A program made the translations under genes and the position numbers. This document shows, piece by piece, positions 30,088 to 40,118 of a DNA stretch of 64,000 nucleotides (positions are counted from its first letter, which is position 1; each line of letters starts with the position of its first letter). The DNA lies in contig NZ_WNNK01000009.1 of NCBI RefSeq assembly GCF_009724245.1, forward strand, positions 164,764 through 228,763, read 5' to 3'. The notes under the pieces are model-generated. The model was not told the origin of the DNA and ran no database searches. It saw nothing but the letters and a program-made list of their open reading frames with translations. This stretch comes from Pseudomonas spelaei (GTDB taxonomy: Bacteria; Pseudomonadota; Gammaproteobacteria; Pseudomonadales; Pseudomonadaceae).

Positions 30088-30098
30088 GACAAACCCTC

Positions 30099-31040
30099 TT
30101 ATTGTTCTGTCAGCGTGCGCACGTGGACGCCGCTTTCGAGACGCGCCAACTGCGCGTCATCGCTGATACCAAAACCGATCTGCGTCACGGCCATTGCGGC
30201 AATGGCCGTGGCCCGGCGCAAGGTGGTTTCTGGCACATCGAAACTGAGCAAACCGTGGAGCATTCCCGCCAGCAGTGAGTCCCCTGCCCCTACGGTGCTG
30301 GCAACCGTGACCTTGGGCGGCGTAGCGTGCAGCGCCGTACCCGGACTGAACCAGTTAACGCCGTCGGCACCGTGGGAAATCACCACGTGTTCGACACCTT
30401 GGGCATGCAACCGTACGGCGGCCAGGGCCTGTTGCGCGACCGAGTCCGCCGGGCAATCCAGAGCTTCAGCCAGTTCTTCAGTATTGGGTTTGATCAACCA
30501 AGGGCCTGCCCTGAGCCCGGCACGCAAGGCCTCGCCACTGGTATCCAGCGCGACTTTCAAGCCCAGGCTTTTCAGTTGCTCCAGCAGGCCTTGTAACCAC
30601 TGCGGGCTGACGCCACGGGGCAGACTACCGGCGACCACCACCGCGTCATGCCCAGGAGCAATCCGCGTCAACTGATCGAGCAATGCCTGTTGCGCCTGCT
30701 CACTGACCACCGGGCCGGGTCCGTTGATGTCAGTGACACGACCGTCCTGCTCGGCGATCTTGATATTGCTGCGGGTTTCTCCGGGGACGCGGATGAAGGC
30801 ATCGACAAAACCACGGCGAGCGATCAACGCGTCGAACGCTTGTGGATTGTCTTCGCCGAGAAAGCCGCTCACGGTCACCTGATGGCCCAGGTCCGCCAGC
30901 ACTTGGGCGACATTGACGCCCTTGCCGGCCGCGTGGGTGAGCATGGCTCCACTGCGATTGACTGCGCCTGGTTCCAGGCGCGTCAATGGCACTGTCAGGT
31001 CTAACGCCGGGTTCAGCGTCAGGCTTAAAATCCTTGCCAT
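30099..31040 (-). CDS. fruK: 1-Phosphofructokinase
   Basis: Phosphorylates fructose-1-phosphate to fructose-1,6-bisphosphate. It is a PfkB/ribokinase-family enzyme of 313 aa, with N-terminal substrate motif TLNPALDLT, GKGVNVAQVLADLG, and the catalytic anion-hole motif VGAGDSLLAGMLHG near the C-terminus. Its start codon directly follows the fruB stop, so the two are translationally linked. Confidence 0.96.
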   Translation of the reverse strand: MARILSLTLNPALDLTVPLTRLEPGAVNRSGAMLTHAAGKGVNVAQVLADLGHQVTVSGFLGEDNPQAFDALIARRGFVDAFIRVPGETRSNIKIAEQDGRVTDINGPGPVVSEQAQQALLDQLTRIAPGHDAVVVAGSLPRGVSPQWLQGLLEQLKSLGLKVALDTSGEALRAGLRAGPWLIKPNTEELAEALDCPADSVAQQALAAVRLHAQGVEHVVISHGADGVNWFSPGTALHATPPKVTVASTVGAGDSLLAGMLHGLLSFDVPETTLRRATAIAAMAVTQIGFGISDDAQLARLESGVHVRTLTEQ

Positions 31041-33899
31041 TTACACGGCCTCCACAAGGGCACGCACTTGCGCGGGAGTGCCCATCGCCAGCGCTTGCTG
31101 CGCCAGGCCTTGGGCCTGGTTCAAGGTAAATTCACGCACCCGCGCCTTGACCTCGGGGATGCTGCGGGCCGAGACGCTCAGCTCATCCACACCCAGGCCA
31201 ACCAGCACCGGAACGGCCAACGGGTCTGCCGCCAACTCTCCACACACACCGACCCATTTGCCATGGGCATGGGCCGCACGCACGGTGATATCGATCAGTT
31301 GCAGCACCGCCGGGTGCAGGCCATCGGCCTGGGCCGAGAGCGTCGGATGGCCACGGTCGATGGCCAGGGTGTACTGGGTCAGGTCGTTGGTACCGACGCT
31401 GAAAAAGTCCACTTCCTTGGCCAGCACTGGCGCCAGCAAGGCAGCCGACGGGACTTCGATCATGATGCCCAACTGTAAGTCAGCCACCGGGATTTCCAGG
31501 CGCAGGCGCTCGGTCATGTCCCGGGCCTGACGCCACTCATCGACGCTGCCGACCATGGGGAACATGATCCGCAGCGGCCGGTTATCCGCCGAGCGCAGCA
31601 GTGCGCGCAGTTGCGCTTCCATGATCTGTGGACGTTGCAGGGTCAGGCGAATACCGCGCACGCCGAGGAAGGGATTTTCTTCCTTGGCAATCGGCCAATA
31701 TGGCAGCGGTTTGTCGCCACCGACATCCAGGGTCCGCACCACCAGCGGACGCCCGCCGAGGCCGTCGAGCACACGGCGGTATTCGGCTTCCTGGGTGGCT
31801 TCGTCCGGCGCCTGTTTATGGGCCATGAAAATCAGTTCGGTGCGCAGCAAACCAATGCCTTCGGCGCCCTGCTCCACCGCGCTGGCAACACCGGCGCTTT
31901 CACCGATATTGGCGAACACTTCCACGGCATGGCCGTCGCGCGTCAAGGCTGGCTCGTGGCGCTGGGCGGCAGCAGCTTGCAGGCGTTGTTCGCGGGTATC
32001 GCGCTCCTGAGTGGCGCGTTGCAAGGTGGCCGCGTCGGCGTCCACATGCAGGCGACCGCGCTGGCCATCCAGCAGCAGCGGTGTGCCCGAGGCCAGCAGC
32101 AAAACCGCAGGGCCTGCGCCCACCAATGCGGGAATGCCCAAGGCACGGGCGACGATGGCGCTGTGAGCTGTGGCGCCGCCACGGGCGGTGAGGATGCCGG
32201 CGACTCGTACAGGGTCCAGGCGCGCGACGTCCGATGGGCCGACTTCGTCCATCACCAGGATGTAGGGTTCGTCCGGTTCTTGCGCGGTTTCGACACCGCA
32301 CAATTGCGCCAGGACTCGGCGGCCAATGTCACGCAGATCGGCGGCGCGCTCGGCGAGCAAGGCGTCCTGCAGTGATTCCTGCTGTTTGGCGGCAGCTTCG
32401 ATCACGCTCATCCAGGCGGCTTCGGCACTTTCGCCCTGCTTGAGTCGGGTGTCGACTTCGTCGGTGAGCTCCGGGTCGTCGAGCATTTCCTGATGGGTGA
32501 TGAAGATTTCGCGAATGGCCTTGGATTTACTGCGCTCGATCAGGCCCTGGATATCCTGGCGCACATCCGTCAGCGCAGCATGCAGGCGCTGGCGTTCAAT
32601 AGCGGTCGTTTCACCACGCAGCGGGTACTCGAAGGGTTGCAGCACCTGAATATGCGCCGGACCAATAGCAATACCAGGCGCAGCGGCGATGGCCTGGATC
32701 AGGCTGCCGGATAACGGCGCGCTGATCTGCGGTTCGATGTCGACGGTTGGGTGTACGGCGTTACCTACAGGCAGCGGCTCGACTTCTTCTCCGAGCCCTT
32801 CTTCCACTGCAGTCAACAGGGCCGGCAACGCATCACCGGCAATGCCCGGTTCAGCGACAAACTCCAGCACCTGGCCACGGCGTGCGCCGAGGCTCAGCAG
32901 CTTGCTCAGGCTTTTCACCGACACTGCGCTGACGTCGCCATCAACGATGCGAACGCGGATTTCACCGTCAAAACGCTTCGCCAGTTGCGCGAGGACCTTC
33001 GCTGGCCGTGCGTGCAGACCGTGAGCGTTGGCCAGGGCGATGCGTACGCTTGGCCAGTCGGCCGGCAGTTCACCGCCAAGCACTTCCAGCACTGCACGGC
33101 TGCTGGTGGCACGGCCCAGTTCCTGGCCACGGCCCTCTATCAGCAAGGCACACAGGCGTTCGAGCAAGGCTTGATGAGCTTCGCCGAGGCTGGCCAGGCA
33201 GAACAGGCCGCTCAGGGGCTGGCCCAGGTAACGCATGGGCTTGTCCGGGGTGACGAAGGCCAAGCCAGGACGCTTGACCGTTTGCTCGCTGTGCAGCCAC
33301 CACAGGCCATCGCCCAGCGGCAGTGCATCAACCTGTTGCAGCACGGCGGCAAAGCCATTGCTCACGCAATCGGCCTGGCGCAACAGCCGGGCGCCGCGCC
33401 ACACCAGCTCTTCAAAATCATCGGCGGACACACCCAAGCCAATCATCTGTGCATCCAGCGCCAGTTCTTGCGGCGCGCCTTGCAGCAACTTCAACAGGGC
33501 TTCGGCGGAACTGGCACGACACAACGCCTGGCCCAGGTCGGTTTCACCAAGGGCACGGGTCAGCAGTTGCAGCAGACGCAGGTGTTCGTCGGATTTGGCG
33601 GCAATGCCGATCGCCAGGTAAACGATCTGGCCATCACCCCAATCCACGCCGCCAGGGAATTGCAGCAGCCGCACGCCGGTGGCGAACACCTGGTCGCGGG
33701 TTTCGGGGGTACCGTGGGGGATGGCGATGCCTTGGCCAAGAAAGGTCGAGCCTTGGGCTTCACGGGCTTGCAAACCACTGAGGTAGCCATCGGCGACCAG
33801 GCCGTCGGCCACCAGTTTGTCTGCGAGCAGGTGCAAGGCAGCAGACTTATCCACAGCCGTCTGGCCCATGGATATCTGCTCTATGGTGAGCTCAAGCAT
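31041..33899 (-). CDS. fruB: Fructose PTS multiphosphoryl transfer protein (EIIA-HPr-EI)
   Basis: A 952-aa fusion that carries phosphate from phosphoenolpyruvate to FruA. Residues 1-150 are EIIA (active His in GIAIPHGTPETRD). Residues 285-370 are HPr (active His in NAHGLHARPAKVLAQ). From about 400 onward is enzyme I, with the swivelling His in GGATAHSAIVARALG and the PEP-binding barrel (LRTELIFMA, FFSVGTNDLTQYTLA). It is the first gene of the operon and starts after AGGAGAACGGC. A GC-rich hairpin lies in its leader, and the FruR operator is about 140 bp upstream. Confidence 0.96.
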   Translation of the reverse strand: MLELTIEQISMGQTAVDKSAALHLLADKLVADGLVADGYLSGLQAREAQGSTFLGQGIAIPHGTPETRDQVFATGVRLLQFPGGVDWGDGQIVYLAIGIAAKSDEHLRLLQLLTRALGETDLGQALCRASSAEALLKLLQGAPQELALDAQMIGLGVSADDFEELVWRGARLLRQADCVSNGFAAVLQQVDALPLGDGLWWLHSEQTVKRPGLAFVTPDKPMRYLGQPLSGLFCLASLGEAHQALLERLCALLIEGRGQELGRATSSRAVLEVLGGELPADWPSVRIALANAHGLHARPAKVLAQLAKRFDGEIRVRIVDGDVSAVSVKSLSKLLSLGARRGQVLEFVAEPGIAGDALPALLTAVEEGLGEEVEPLPVGNAVHPTVDIEPQISAPLSGSLIQAIAAAPGIAIGPAHIQVLQPFEYPLRGETTAIERQRLHAALTDVRQDIQGLIERSKSKAIREIFITHQEMLDDPELTDEVDTRLKQGESAEAAWMSVIEAAAKQQESLQDALLAERAADLRDIGRRVLAQLCGVETAQEPDEPYILVMDEVGPSDVARLDPVRVAGILTARGGATAHSAIVARALGIPALVGAGPAVLLLASGTPLLLDGQRGRLHVDADAATLQRATQERDTREQRLQAAAAQRHEPALTRDGHAVEVFANIGESAGVASAVEQGAEGIGLLRTELIFMAHKQAPDEATQEAEYRRVLDGLGGRPLVVRTLDVGGDKPLPYWPIAKEENPFLGVRGIRLTLQRPQIMEAQLRALLRSADNRPLRIMFPMVGSVDEWRQARDMTERLRLEIPVADLQLGIMIEVPSAALLAPVLAKEVDFFSVGTNDLTQYTLAIDRGHPTLSAQADGLHPAVLQLIDITVRAAHAHGKWVGVCGELAADPLAVPVLVGLGVDELSVSARSIPEVKARVREFTLNQAQGLAQQALAMGTPAQVRALVEAV

Positions 33900-33914
33900 G
33901 CCGTTCTCCTAGTG

Positions 33915-33931
33915 AGTGCGCCGGGCGCACT
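33915..33931 (-). promoter_or_regulatory. Hairpin in the fruB leader
   Basis: AGTGCGCC, one base, GGCGCACT: a perfect 8-bp dyad a few bases before the fruB ribosome-binding site. It may affect translation start or mRNA stability, or be a second protein-binding site. Confidence 0.45.
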
Positions 33932-34035
33932 AGGTATTATTTTGAATAAATCAGTGCAAATGCGTTCGAAAAAATTGACTGGGTGGTCAGTTGGCAGGAT
34001 CAACCCCGTCGCGATAATCGTAAAAATACGCTTGC

Positions 34036-34047
34036 TGAAACGTTTAA
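34036..34047. promoter_or_regulatory. fruR operator: FruR/Cra operator
   Basis: TGAAACGTTTAA matches the Cra/FruR half-site palindrome (TGAAACGTTTCA) in all but one base. It lies between the divergent fruB and fruR genes. In P. putida, FruR binds a single such site before fruB and is released by fructose-1-phosphate, so the same control is expected. Confidence 0.82.
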
Positions 34048-34192
34048 TCTAGAATTTATGGCAGGTTACGCGTTAATTAAGCATGCTTGAAGCGCCACTC
34101 GGCGCTTGAGCTGAGACAATGGTCGTCTGCTGGAATCGGTTACGATTGGACAAAATGTCGGGGCAAGCTCCAAAAAACAAGGAAATCCCGGT

Positions 34193-35188
34193 TTGAAACT
34201 CAGTGATATCGCGCGCATAGCCGGTGTGTCAGTCACCACCGCCAGCTATGTCATCAATGGCAAGGCCGAACAGCAACGCATCAGCAGCGCAACCGTCGAA
34301 CGGGTGCGTGCGGTGGTTGAAGAACATGGCTTTACGCCAAACCCCCAGGCCGCCGGGCTGCGCAGCCGGCACACCCGTACCCTGGGCTTTATTCTTCCGG
34401 ATCTGGAAAACCCCAGTTACGCACGGATCGCCAAGCTTTTGGAACAAGGCGCACGGGCGCGTGGCTATCAATTGCTGATCGCCAGCTCCGACGACGACGC
34501 CGACAGCGAGCGCCAGTTGCTGAAGCTGTTCCGCGCCCGGCGCTGCGATGCGTTGTTCGTCGCTAGTTGCCTGCCGGCCAGCGACGACAGCTACCGCGAG
34601 CTGCAAGCCAAGGGCCTGCCGGTGATTGCCATCGACCGGGTGATGGCGCCTACCCAGTTCTGCTCGGTGGTCAGCGACGACCACCAGGCATGCCAACAAT
34701 TGACCAGCAGCTTGCTGCAACCCGTGCCCCGGCAGATTGTGCTGATCGGCGCCCGGCCAGAACTGAGCATCAGCCAGGAGCGTGCTGCAGGCTTCAAGGA
34801 AGCCCTGAACGGTTTCACCGGTGAGGTGCTGATCGAACACGGCGAGGCCTTCAGTCGCGACTGTGGCCGACAGTTGATGGAAGAATTGCTGCAACGCCTT
34901 GGGCATTTACCTGACGCGCTGGTGACCACCTCCTACGTACTGCTGCAAGGCGTCTTCGACGCGCTGCACGACTTCCCGCTCAAGTCCCGGCCGCTGCGCC
35001 TGGGGACCTTCGGCGATACCCAGTTGCTGGACTTCCTGCCGTTGCCGGTCAACGCCATGGCCCAGCAGCACTCGTTGATCGCCGAGACGGCGCTGCGCCT
35101 GGCATTGGCGGCCATTGAAGAAGAGCAGTACCAGCCGGGCGTGCATGCTATCAGCCGCACGTTCAAGCAGCGGATTCACGAGGCCTGA
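34193..35188 (+). CDS. fruR: Catabolite repressor-activator, LacI family
   Basis: Transcription regulator of 331 aa (also called Cra). The helix-turn-helix is MKLSDIARIAGVSVTTASYVINGK, followed by the hinge and periplasmic-binding-protein-like effector domain (TLGFILPDLENPSYARIAKLLEQGARARGYQLL). The start is TTG 34193, placed 9 nt after AAGGAA; no ATG is suitable. It is divergent from fruBKA across the operator. The tatD-like gene follows 2 bp after its stop, making a two-gene unit. Confidence 0.93.
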   Translation: MKLSDIARIAGVSVTTASYVINGKAEQQRISSATVERVRAVVEEHGFTPNPQAAGLRSRHTRTLGFILPDLENPSYARIAKLLEQGARARGYQLLIASSDDDADSERQLLKLFRARRCDALFVASCLPASDDSYRELQAKGLPVIAIDRVMAPTQFCSVVSDDHQACQQLTSSLLQPVPRQIVLIGARPELSISQERAAGFKEALNGFTGEVLIEHGEAFSRDCGRQLMEELLQRLGHLPDALVTTSYVLLQGVFDALHDFPLKSRPLRLGTFGDTQLLDFLPLPVNAMAQQHSLIAETALRLALAAIEEEQYQPGVHAISRTFKQRIHEA

Positions 35189-35190
35189 GC

Positions 35191-35967
35191 GTGGAGCTGA
35201 TCGACAGCCACACTCACCTGGACTTTGCGGACTTCGATGCCGATCGCAATGAAGTCCTGAACCACAGTCGCCAGTTGGGCGTACGGCGAATGGTGGTGCT
35301 GGGGGTTTATCAGCAGAACTGGCAGCGCCTGTGGGATCTGGTGCAGCAAGACGCGGATTTGTACGCGGCCTTCGGGCTGCATCCGGTGTATCTCGATGAC
35401 CATCGACCGGCCGACCTCACTGAACTGGGGGACTGGCTGACCCGCTTAAAAGGGCATCGACAGCTGTGTGCGGTGGGTGAGATTGGCCTGGATTACTTCC
35501 TCGAACATCTGGACCGTGAACGTCAACAAGCCTTGTTTGAAGCCCAACTGAAACTGGCGGTGGACTTCCAGTTACCGGCGCTGCTGCACGTTCGACGCAG
35601 CCATGCCGCCGTCATCGCAACCCTCAAGCGTATTCGCCTGCCACGAGGCGGCATCATCCACGCCTTTGCCGGCAGCCAGGAAGAAGCCCGTGAATACATC
35701 AAGCTTGGTTTCAAACTGGGTTTGGGGGGCGCAGCCACCTGGCCTCAGGCCCTGCGCATGCACAAGGTGATAGCCCAACTGCCACTGGACTCGGTGGTGC
35801 TGGAAACCGACTCACCGGACATGGCGCCCGTCATGTACCCCGGTCAGCGCAACAGCCCCGAACATCTACCGCAGATTTGCATCGCGCTGGCCGAACGAAT
35901 GGGCATCAGCCCATCAGCCCTGGCCGAGGCGAGCACGCGCAACGGGTGTGAGCTGTTCAACTGGTAA
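35191..35967 (+). CDS. TatD-family metal-dependent hydrolase (DNase)
   Basis: A 258-aa TIM-barrel hydrolase of the TatD type, related to 3'-5' exonucleases. Metal ligands are DSHTHLDF at the N-terminus, GEIGLDYF, LLHVRRSH, IIHAFAGS and ETDSPDMAP. GTG 35191 starts 2 bp after fruR, suggesting co-transcription. The 3' end overlaps the convergent zinc-ribbon gene by 54 bp. The true substrate is not known. Confidence 0.9.
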   Translation: MELIDSHTHLDFADFDADRNEVLNHSRQLGVRRMVVLGVYQQNWQRLWDLVQQDADLYAAFGLHPVYLDDHRPADLTELGDWLTRLKGHRQLCAVGEIGLDYFLEHLDRERQQALFEAQLKLAVDFQLPALLHVRRSHAAVIATLKRIRLPRGGIIHAFAGSQEEAREYIKLGFKLGLGGAATWPQALRMHKVIAQLPLDSVVLETDSPDMAPVMYPGQRNSPEHLPQICIALAERMGISPSALAEASTRNGCELFNW

Positions 35968-36354
35968 ATCCCTGACCGGATTGATCGCCTGCAGCGTCAA
36001 TGTCATGTGTTGACGGTGGCGGGCATAACGCAACGTCAGGAAGTAAATCAGCACCGCCACCAGCGACACATTGAGTTGCCCGATCACACTGATCAGGCCT
36101 ATCCATTCCGCCACCAACGCCACCAGCAGGGCCGCGCAGGTCAACACAATCATGCTCGGCCGCAACAGCGCCAGGTTATCCAGAGACTTGAACTGCTTGA
36201 GCTGTTTGGGGCAACACAGTTGCAAGACCTTGTGGCAATACTGGCAATCAAAAGGCTCATTGATGGCAATGGCGTTAAGCTGCCAGGGCTTGAGTTCAAA
36301 AGTAATGTCGCAGTGGGCGCAATGCCCTCTGACACCGACGATTACCGCCGTCAT
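35914..36354 (-). CDS. Zinc-ribbon membrane protein, unknown function
   Basis: A 146-aa protein. A small zinc-ribbon-like head has two CxxC pairs (CAHC at 12-15, CQYC near 37-40) and then CC; two membrane helices follow (MIVLTCAALLVALVAEWIGL and LVAVLIYFLTLRYA) with a cytoplasmic tail. A good ribosome site GGAGGCTC precedes ATG 36354. It is convergent with the TatD-type gene, overlapping it tail to tail. Its function is not known; similar head-plus-helix proteins are often membrane-anchored sensors or assembly factors. Confidence 0.7.
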   Translation of the reverse strand: MTAVIVGVRGHCAHCDITFELKPWQLNAIAINEPFDCQYCHKVLQLCCPKQLKQFKSLDNLALLRPSMIVLTCAALLVALVAEWIGLISVIGQLNVSLVAVLIYFLTLRYARHRQHMTLTLQAINPVRDLPVEQLTPVARARLGQG

Positions 36355-36481
36355 GGTTGAGCCTCCGAGACGCAGTGAATATGGTGAAACAAATTCTCAC
36401 CCATTCTGCCGGAGAAAAAAGGTCAACGGACGAAACAGGACATACGCCACACACCTTGGGAATCAACCCTACAGCTTTTCC

Positions 36482-38512
36482 CTACACCCGAAACGCGCCG
36501 ATCAGTTGCTTCAACTCAACAACCTGCTGTGACAATTGCCGACTGGCCTCTTCAGTCTGATGCGCACCCTGCGCGGCATGCTCTCCTGCACGATTGATCG
36601 CCACAATGTTCTGGTCGATGTCATGGGCCACGGCAGTCTGCTGCTCCACGGCTGCCGCAATTTGCTGGTTCTGATCGACGATCATGCCCACAGCTCCGAG
36701 GATATTTTCCAAGGCCTGCTGGACCTTTTCCGACTGCCCGACCGTGCCATTCGCCATTTGATGGCTGCTACCCATGGCTTTCACCGCCGCGCCAACACCG
36801 CTGTGCAGCTTGGCGATCATCTGCTCGATTTCTTCGGTGGAATGCTGCGTGCGTCGGGCCAGGGTGCGCACTTCGTCGGCGACTACGGCAAATCCGCGGC
36901 CCTGCTCGCCCGCCCGGGCCGCCTCGATGGCCGCATTGAGCGCCAGTAGGTTGGTTTGTTCAGCGATGCTCTTGATCACTTCCAAGACGCGGCTGATGGA
37001 CTGGCTGTCGAGGGCCAATTGGTTAATCACCCGTACCGACTGATCAATTTCCGACGCCAGCAACGCAATGCTGCCCTGTTGGGATTGCACCAGGCCACGG
37101 CCGCTGACGGTTTCATCATTAACGCTGTGGGCGCTGCTGACGGCAGCGGCTGCGCTGCGCGCCACTTCCTGGGCGGTGGCTGACATCTGGTTCATGGCCG
37201 TGGCCACCTGTTCGATCTGGCCGCGTTGGTCCGATACCGCCTGATGGCTGCGGGCCGAGACCGACTCCACTTGGCCAGCCTGGCGCTCTACCTCACTGAC
37301 GGTGCGCCCTACTCGCTCGATCAGGTCATGAATTTTCGCCACCGTGCCGTTGAAGACCTGGCCCAGGTCGCCCAATTCGTCACGGCTGTGGGCCTTGATA
37401 CTGACAGTCATATCACCGGCCGCGACCTTGTCCATCATCGCGCCCAGGCGCCGCAGAGTGGTACGGGTGGAGGCGTAGAAACCTCCATACAAATAGAAGA
37501 TCAGCAAAAATACGGTGGCCAGGGCCGTGACCAGTACCACCATGTGCGTGCGATTCTGCGACAGACGCTGCTGCAACTGCTGCTCAAGGAAGGTCAACGT
37601 TGCCTCATCCAACTGATAGGTCTTGGCCATCAGGCCACTGACCTCGTCGTAAAAACCCTGCCACGGCGCGTCCAGGGTTTCGGCCATCACCACGTGTTCT
37701 TCGAACAACTCGCTGCCCTGCTTGAGGCTGGCCTTGCTGGCATCAGTCAGGGTATCCAGCGCGGCATGGGCGGCCTTGCTGGAGCCCAACGCGTCCTGCA
37801 ATTTCAGGCCATATTCAGCCTGTAGTTTTTCCAACTGCTGTAGCAATTCATCAAACCGAGTGCTGGAAGCGGAATTGAGAAAACCCTGGCCAAGGGAATA
37901 AGCGCCCATCGCCCGGCCTTCGCCCAAGGCCTGGGTGACTTGCGGGGTGCTGCTGGTGATCAACTCGCTCAACTGACGCAGATCACTTTGCGGGTCGCGG
38001 CTCAAACCCGATTGGCTGGCGATGATCTGGCTGAGTATTTGAGCCTTATTGAGCAGCTTACCGATCAGCGCACTTTTGCTGAGCAGCGAGGATTCGTTTT
38101 GTTGCGCCTTGAAGGCGGCGATCATTTCGTCGCGCTTACCTTCAAACACCTCGACCTGTTCCGGGTCGGTGACCATTGCCTGAAAACCTTGCAGACGCTC
38201 CAGCAAACTCTGCTCCAGGGCGCTGATCTTGCCTTCAAGATCACCGGCCTTACCCGATTGCCCCAAGGTCGCATTGATCTGTACCTGGTTGTTCAGGGTT
38301 TCCAGATCACGCCGCAGGATCAAGCTGCTGTCCAACAGATCCAGGCTTTGCAGCTCGGTTTGCGTGCCCTGGAATTCACGCCAGGAATCGCGCACCAGGT
38401 AGTAGTTGGTCACTAGCATCGGCAGGAGAAACAGCACGCTGATCAAGCTGAACTTCATGCCGAAACTCAGACGATTCATCAACGCAATAGCGGGATAGAG
38501 CAAGCTCTTCAC
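36482..38512 (-). CDS. Methyl-accepting chemotaxis protein
   Basis: A 676-aa chemoreceptor. The start is GTG 38512 after GGGAG (protein begins [18 protein letters not shown]); the frame continues up to 38800 without support. A first membrane helix ([20 protein letters not shown]) is followed by a long helical periplasmic domain of about 260 residues. Then come a second helix ([22 protein letters not shown]), a HAMP domain, and the conserved signalling tip ([35 protein letters not shown]). No C-terminal CheR pentapeptide is present. It occupies the PA4520 position. The ligand cannot be read from sequence. Confidence 0.93.
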   Translation of the reverse strand: MKSLLYPAIALMNRLSFGMKFSLISVLFLLPMLVTNYYLVRDSWREFQGTQTELQSLDLLDSSLILRRDLETLNNQVQINATLGQSGKAGDLEGKISALEQSLLERLQGFQAMVTDPEQVEVFEGKRDEMIAAFKAQQNESSLLSKSALIGKLLNKAQILSQIIASQSGLSRDPQSDLRQLSELITSSTPQVTQALGEGRAMGAYSLGQGFLNSASSTRFDELLQQLEKLQAEYGLKLQDALGSSKAAHAALDTLTDASKASLKQGSELFEEHVVMAETLDAPWQGFYDEVSGLMAKTYQLDEATLTFLEQQLQQRLSQNRTHMVVLVTALATVFLLIFYLYGGFYASTRTTLRRLGAMMDKVAAGDMTVSIKAHSRDELGDLGQVFNGTVAKIHDLIERVGRTVSEVERQAGQVESVSARSHQAVSDQRGQIEQVATAMNQMSATAQEVARSAAAAVSSAHSVNDETVSGRGLVQSQQGSIALLASEIDQSVRVINQLALDSQSISRVLEVIKSIAEQTNLLALNAAIEAARAGEQGRGFAVVADEVRTLARRTQHSTEEIEQMIAKLHSGVGAAVKAMGSSHQMANGTVGQSEKVQQALENILGAVGMIVDQNQQIAAAVEQQTAVAHDIDQNIVAINRAGEHAAQGAHQTEEASRQLSQQVVELKQLIGAFRV

Positions 38513-38626
38513 AGGTGGACTCCCTTTTCTTTTATTTTTATTGAGCGCAGGAGGTAAGGCAGATAGCCAGTATTTGGCGCTCTGTCTGTATAGCTCAATT
38601 CGAAAAGGAGTTTTGTAACTTAAGGT

Positions 38627-38655
38627 TAACGGTAGAAGCCGGGCTCCTACCGTTA
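38627..38655 (-). terminator. Hairpin after ampE
   Basis: TAACGGTAG and CTACCGTTA pair around an 11-nt loop, immediately downstream of the ampE stop on the minus strand. The T-run is poor, so it may be a weak terminator or processing hairpin. Confidence 0.5.
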
Positions 38656-38660
38656 TTTCA

Positions 38661-39497
38661 TCAAGGCAGGACGGTCCAGATGGCAAACCCGGCGTACCAC
38701 AGCACGGCAGCCCGCAGCAGCAGTTCCCAGATACGATCCAGGCTGTTGATGCCATCGGCCCCCACCACCGGCGGCGGGATTTCACCGGCCACCAGGCCAA
38801 CCTTTTCCACCAGTTGTGCAGCGCTGATGTCCCAACTGAGCAGTTCGTGGAGCATCACGCGGCTGACCCCGACAAAGTTGCCCACCAAGGCAAAACTCGC
38901 TGCCAGCAAGCGCACCGGCAACCAATCGAAGGCATGGCGCAGTTGCGTCGCACGCTCCACCACCAACGGGTTCTTGCCATGCTCACTGGCCAGCGCCAGC
39001 AGGCGGTAAGCCAGCGCGGCCACGGGGCCCAGCAGGAAATACCAGAAAATCACCGCGAAGAAGCTTTGATAGGCCTGCCACAACAAGTGGCCCTGGACCC
39101 GCTCCAGCAGTTGTTCGCCGCTGTCGGCACCGATGTTCAGGTCGCGTTCGGCCACATGCTCGGCGGCTTGCAGGTCGCCACGACGCCAGGCATCACGAAA
39201 CGGGCCGAGTCCGGCCAATAGATCGCCACGCCCCAGGGCATAAATCACCACCAGCAGATGCACCGGCAACGCCAGCAAGCCATAGGCCACAGGTTCCAGT
39301 ACGAGTAACAACAGCCCCAACAGCGCGACGGGCAACAGCACCAACAACACCAGGATCAACCAGGGCTGCTTGCCCATTCGTTCACTGGACTCGAGCTTGG
39401 CCAGCTCACGCAACCAGGCGCCGTCACGCTGCACTCGATGGCGCAAGGCCGAAAACTTCTCGACCCATACCGCCAACACCAACACCAGAAAACTCAT
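38661..39497 (-). CDS. ampE: AmpE-like membrane regulator
   Basis: A 278-aa inner-membrane protein linked to beta-lactamase induction and cell-wall recycling. It begins [20 protein letters not shown] at 39497, with ATGA overlap to ampD upstream. Three to four membrane helices are predicted and the [18 protein letters not shown] start is typical. The biochemical role is unsettled in the literature. Confidence 0.9.
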   Translation of the reverse strand: MSFLVLVLAVWVEKFSALRHRVQRDGAWLRELAKLESSERMGKQPWLILVLLVLLPVALLGLLLLVLEPVAYGLLALPVHLLVVIYALGRGDLLAGLGPFRDAWRRGDLQAAEHVAERDLNIGADSGEQLLERVQGHLLWQAYQSFFAVIFWYFLLGPVAALAYRLLALASEHGKNPLVVERATQLRHAFDWLPVRLLAASFALVGNFVGVSRVMLHELLSWDISAAQLVEKVGLVAGEIPPPVVGADGINSLDRIWELLLRAAVLWYAGFAIWTVLP

Positions 39498-40057
39498 TGT
39501 GCCTGTCCTCCATCCTGCAAGGCGTCGCGAAAGCGCACCCAATCAAAAGCCGGTCCGGGATCCGTCTTGCGTCCCGGGGCGATGTCACTGTGGCCACAAA
39601 TGCGCTGGCGAGTAATGTCCTTATAAGCGGCCAACAACTGACGGGTCAGCTCGGTCAAGGACTGATACTGGGCATCAGTAAAGGGCAAGTCATCCGTGCC
39701 TTCCAGTTCGATTCCCAAGGAAAAATCATTGCAGACCTCACGCCCTTCGAAACTCGATACCCCTGCGTGCCAGGCCCGATCCAGGCAGGAAACAAATTGC
39801 GTCACAACGCCATCACGCTCAATCAGGAAATGCGCAGAGACCCGTAGGTTGGCAATACCTTCAAAGTAGGGATGTTCCGTGACGTCCAGGCGATTCTGGA
39901 AGAACTCCTGCACCTTGCCGGTGGCGAACTGCGCTGGGGGCAGACTGATGTTATGCACCACCAACAGAGAAATCTCGCCGCCGGGGCGCTCATTGAAGTT
40001 AGGCGATGGGCAATGACGAATGCCCTGGCACCAACCACTGGCGGGGTCCAACTGCAT
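39494..40057 (-). CDS. ampD: 1,6-Anhydro-N-acetylmuramyl-L-alanine amidase
   Basis: Cytoplasmic zinc amidase that trims anhydro-muropeptides during peptidoglycan recycling; loss derepresses AmpC beta-lactamase. The start ATG 40057 after CAAGGAACC gives 187 aa, the family length. Zinc ligands are the His in LLVVHNISLP, the His in CLDRAWHAGVSSF and the Asp/His in GHSDIAPGRKTDPG. It overlaps ampE by four bases. Confidence 0.95.
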   Translation of the reverse strand: MQLDPASGWCQGIRHCPSPNFNERPGGEISLLVVHNISLPPAQFATGKVQEFFQNRLDVTEHPYFEGIANLRVSAHFLIERDGVVTQFVSCLDRAWHAGVSSFEGREVCNDFSLGIELEGTDDLPFTDAQYQSLTELTRQLLAAYKDITRQRICGHSDIAPGRKTDPGPAFDWVRFRDALQDGGQAQ

Positions 40058-40118
40058 ACCGGTTCCTTGAGCGAGGCTGAGATGCCCCAGTATGCCGCGT
40101 TCAGCCCGTTGGTTGCGA

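Noticed and set aside
32751..34052. A 433-aa open frame opposite fruB
   Set aside because: It runs through the fruB coding region and the regulatory gap, with no recognisable domain.
38513..38800. N-terminal extension of the chemoreceptor frame
   Set aside because: A strong ribosome site precedes GTG 38512 and the first membrane helix follows directly; the extension runs antisense into ampE.
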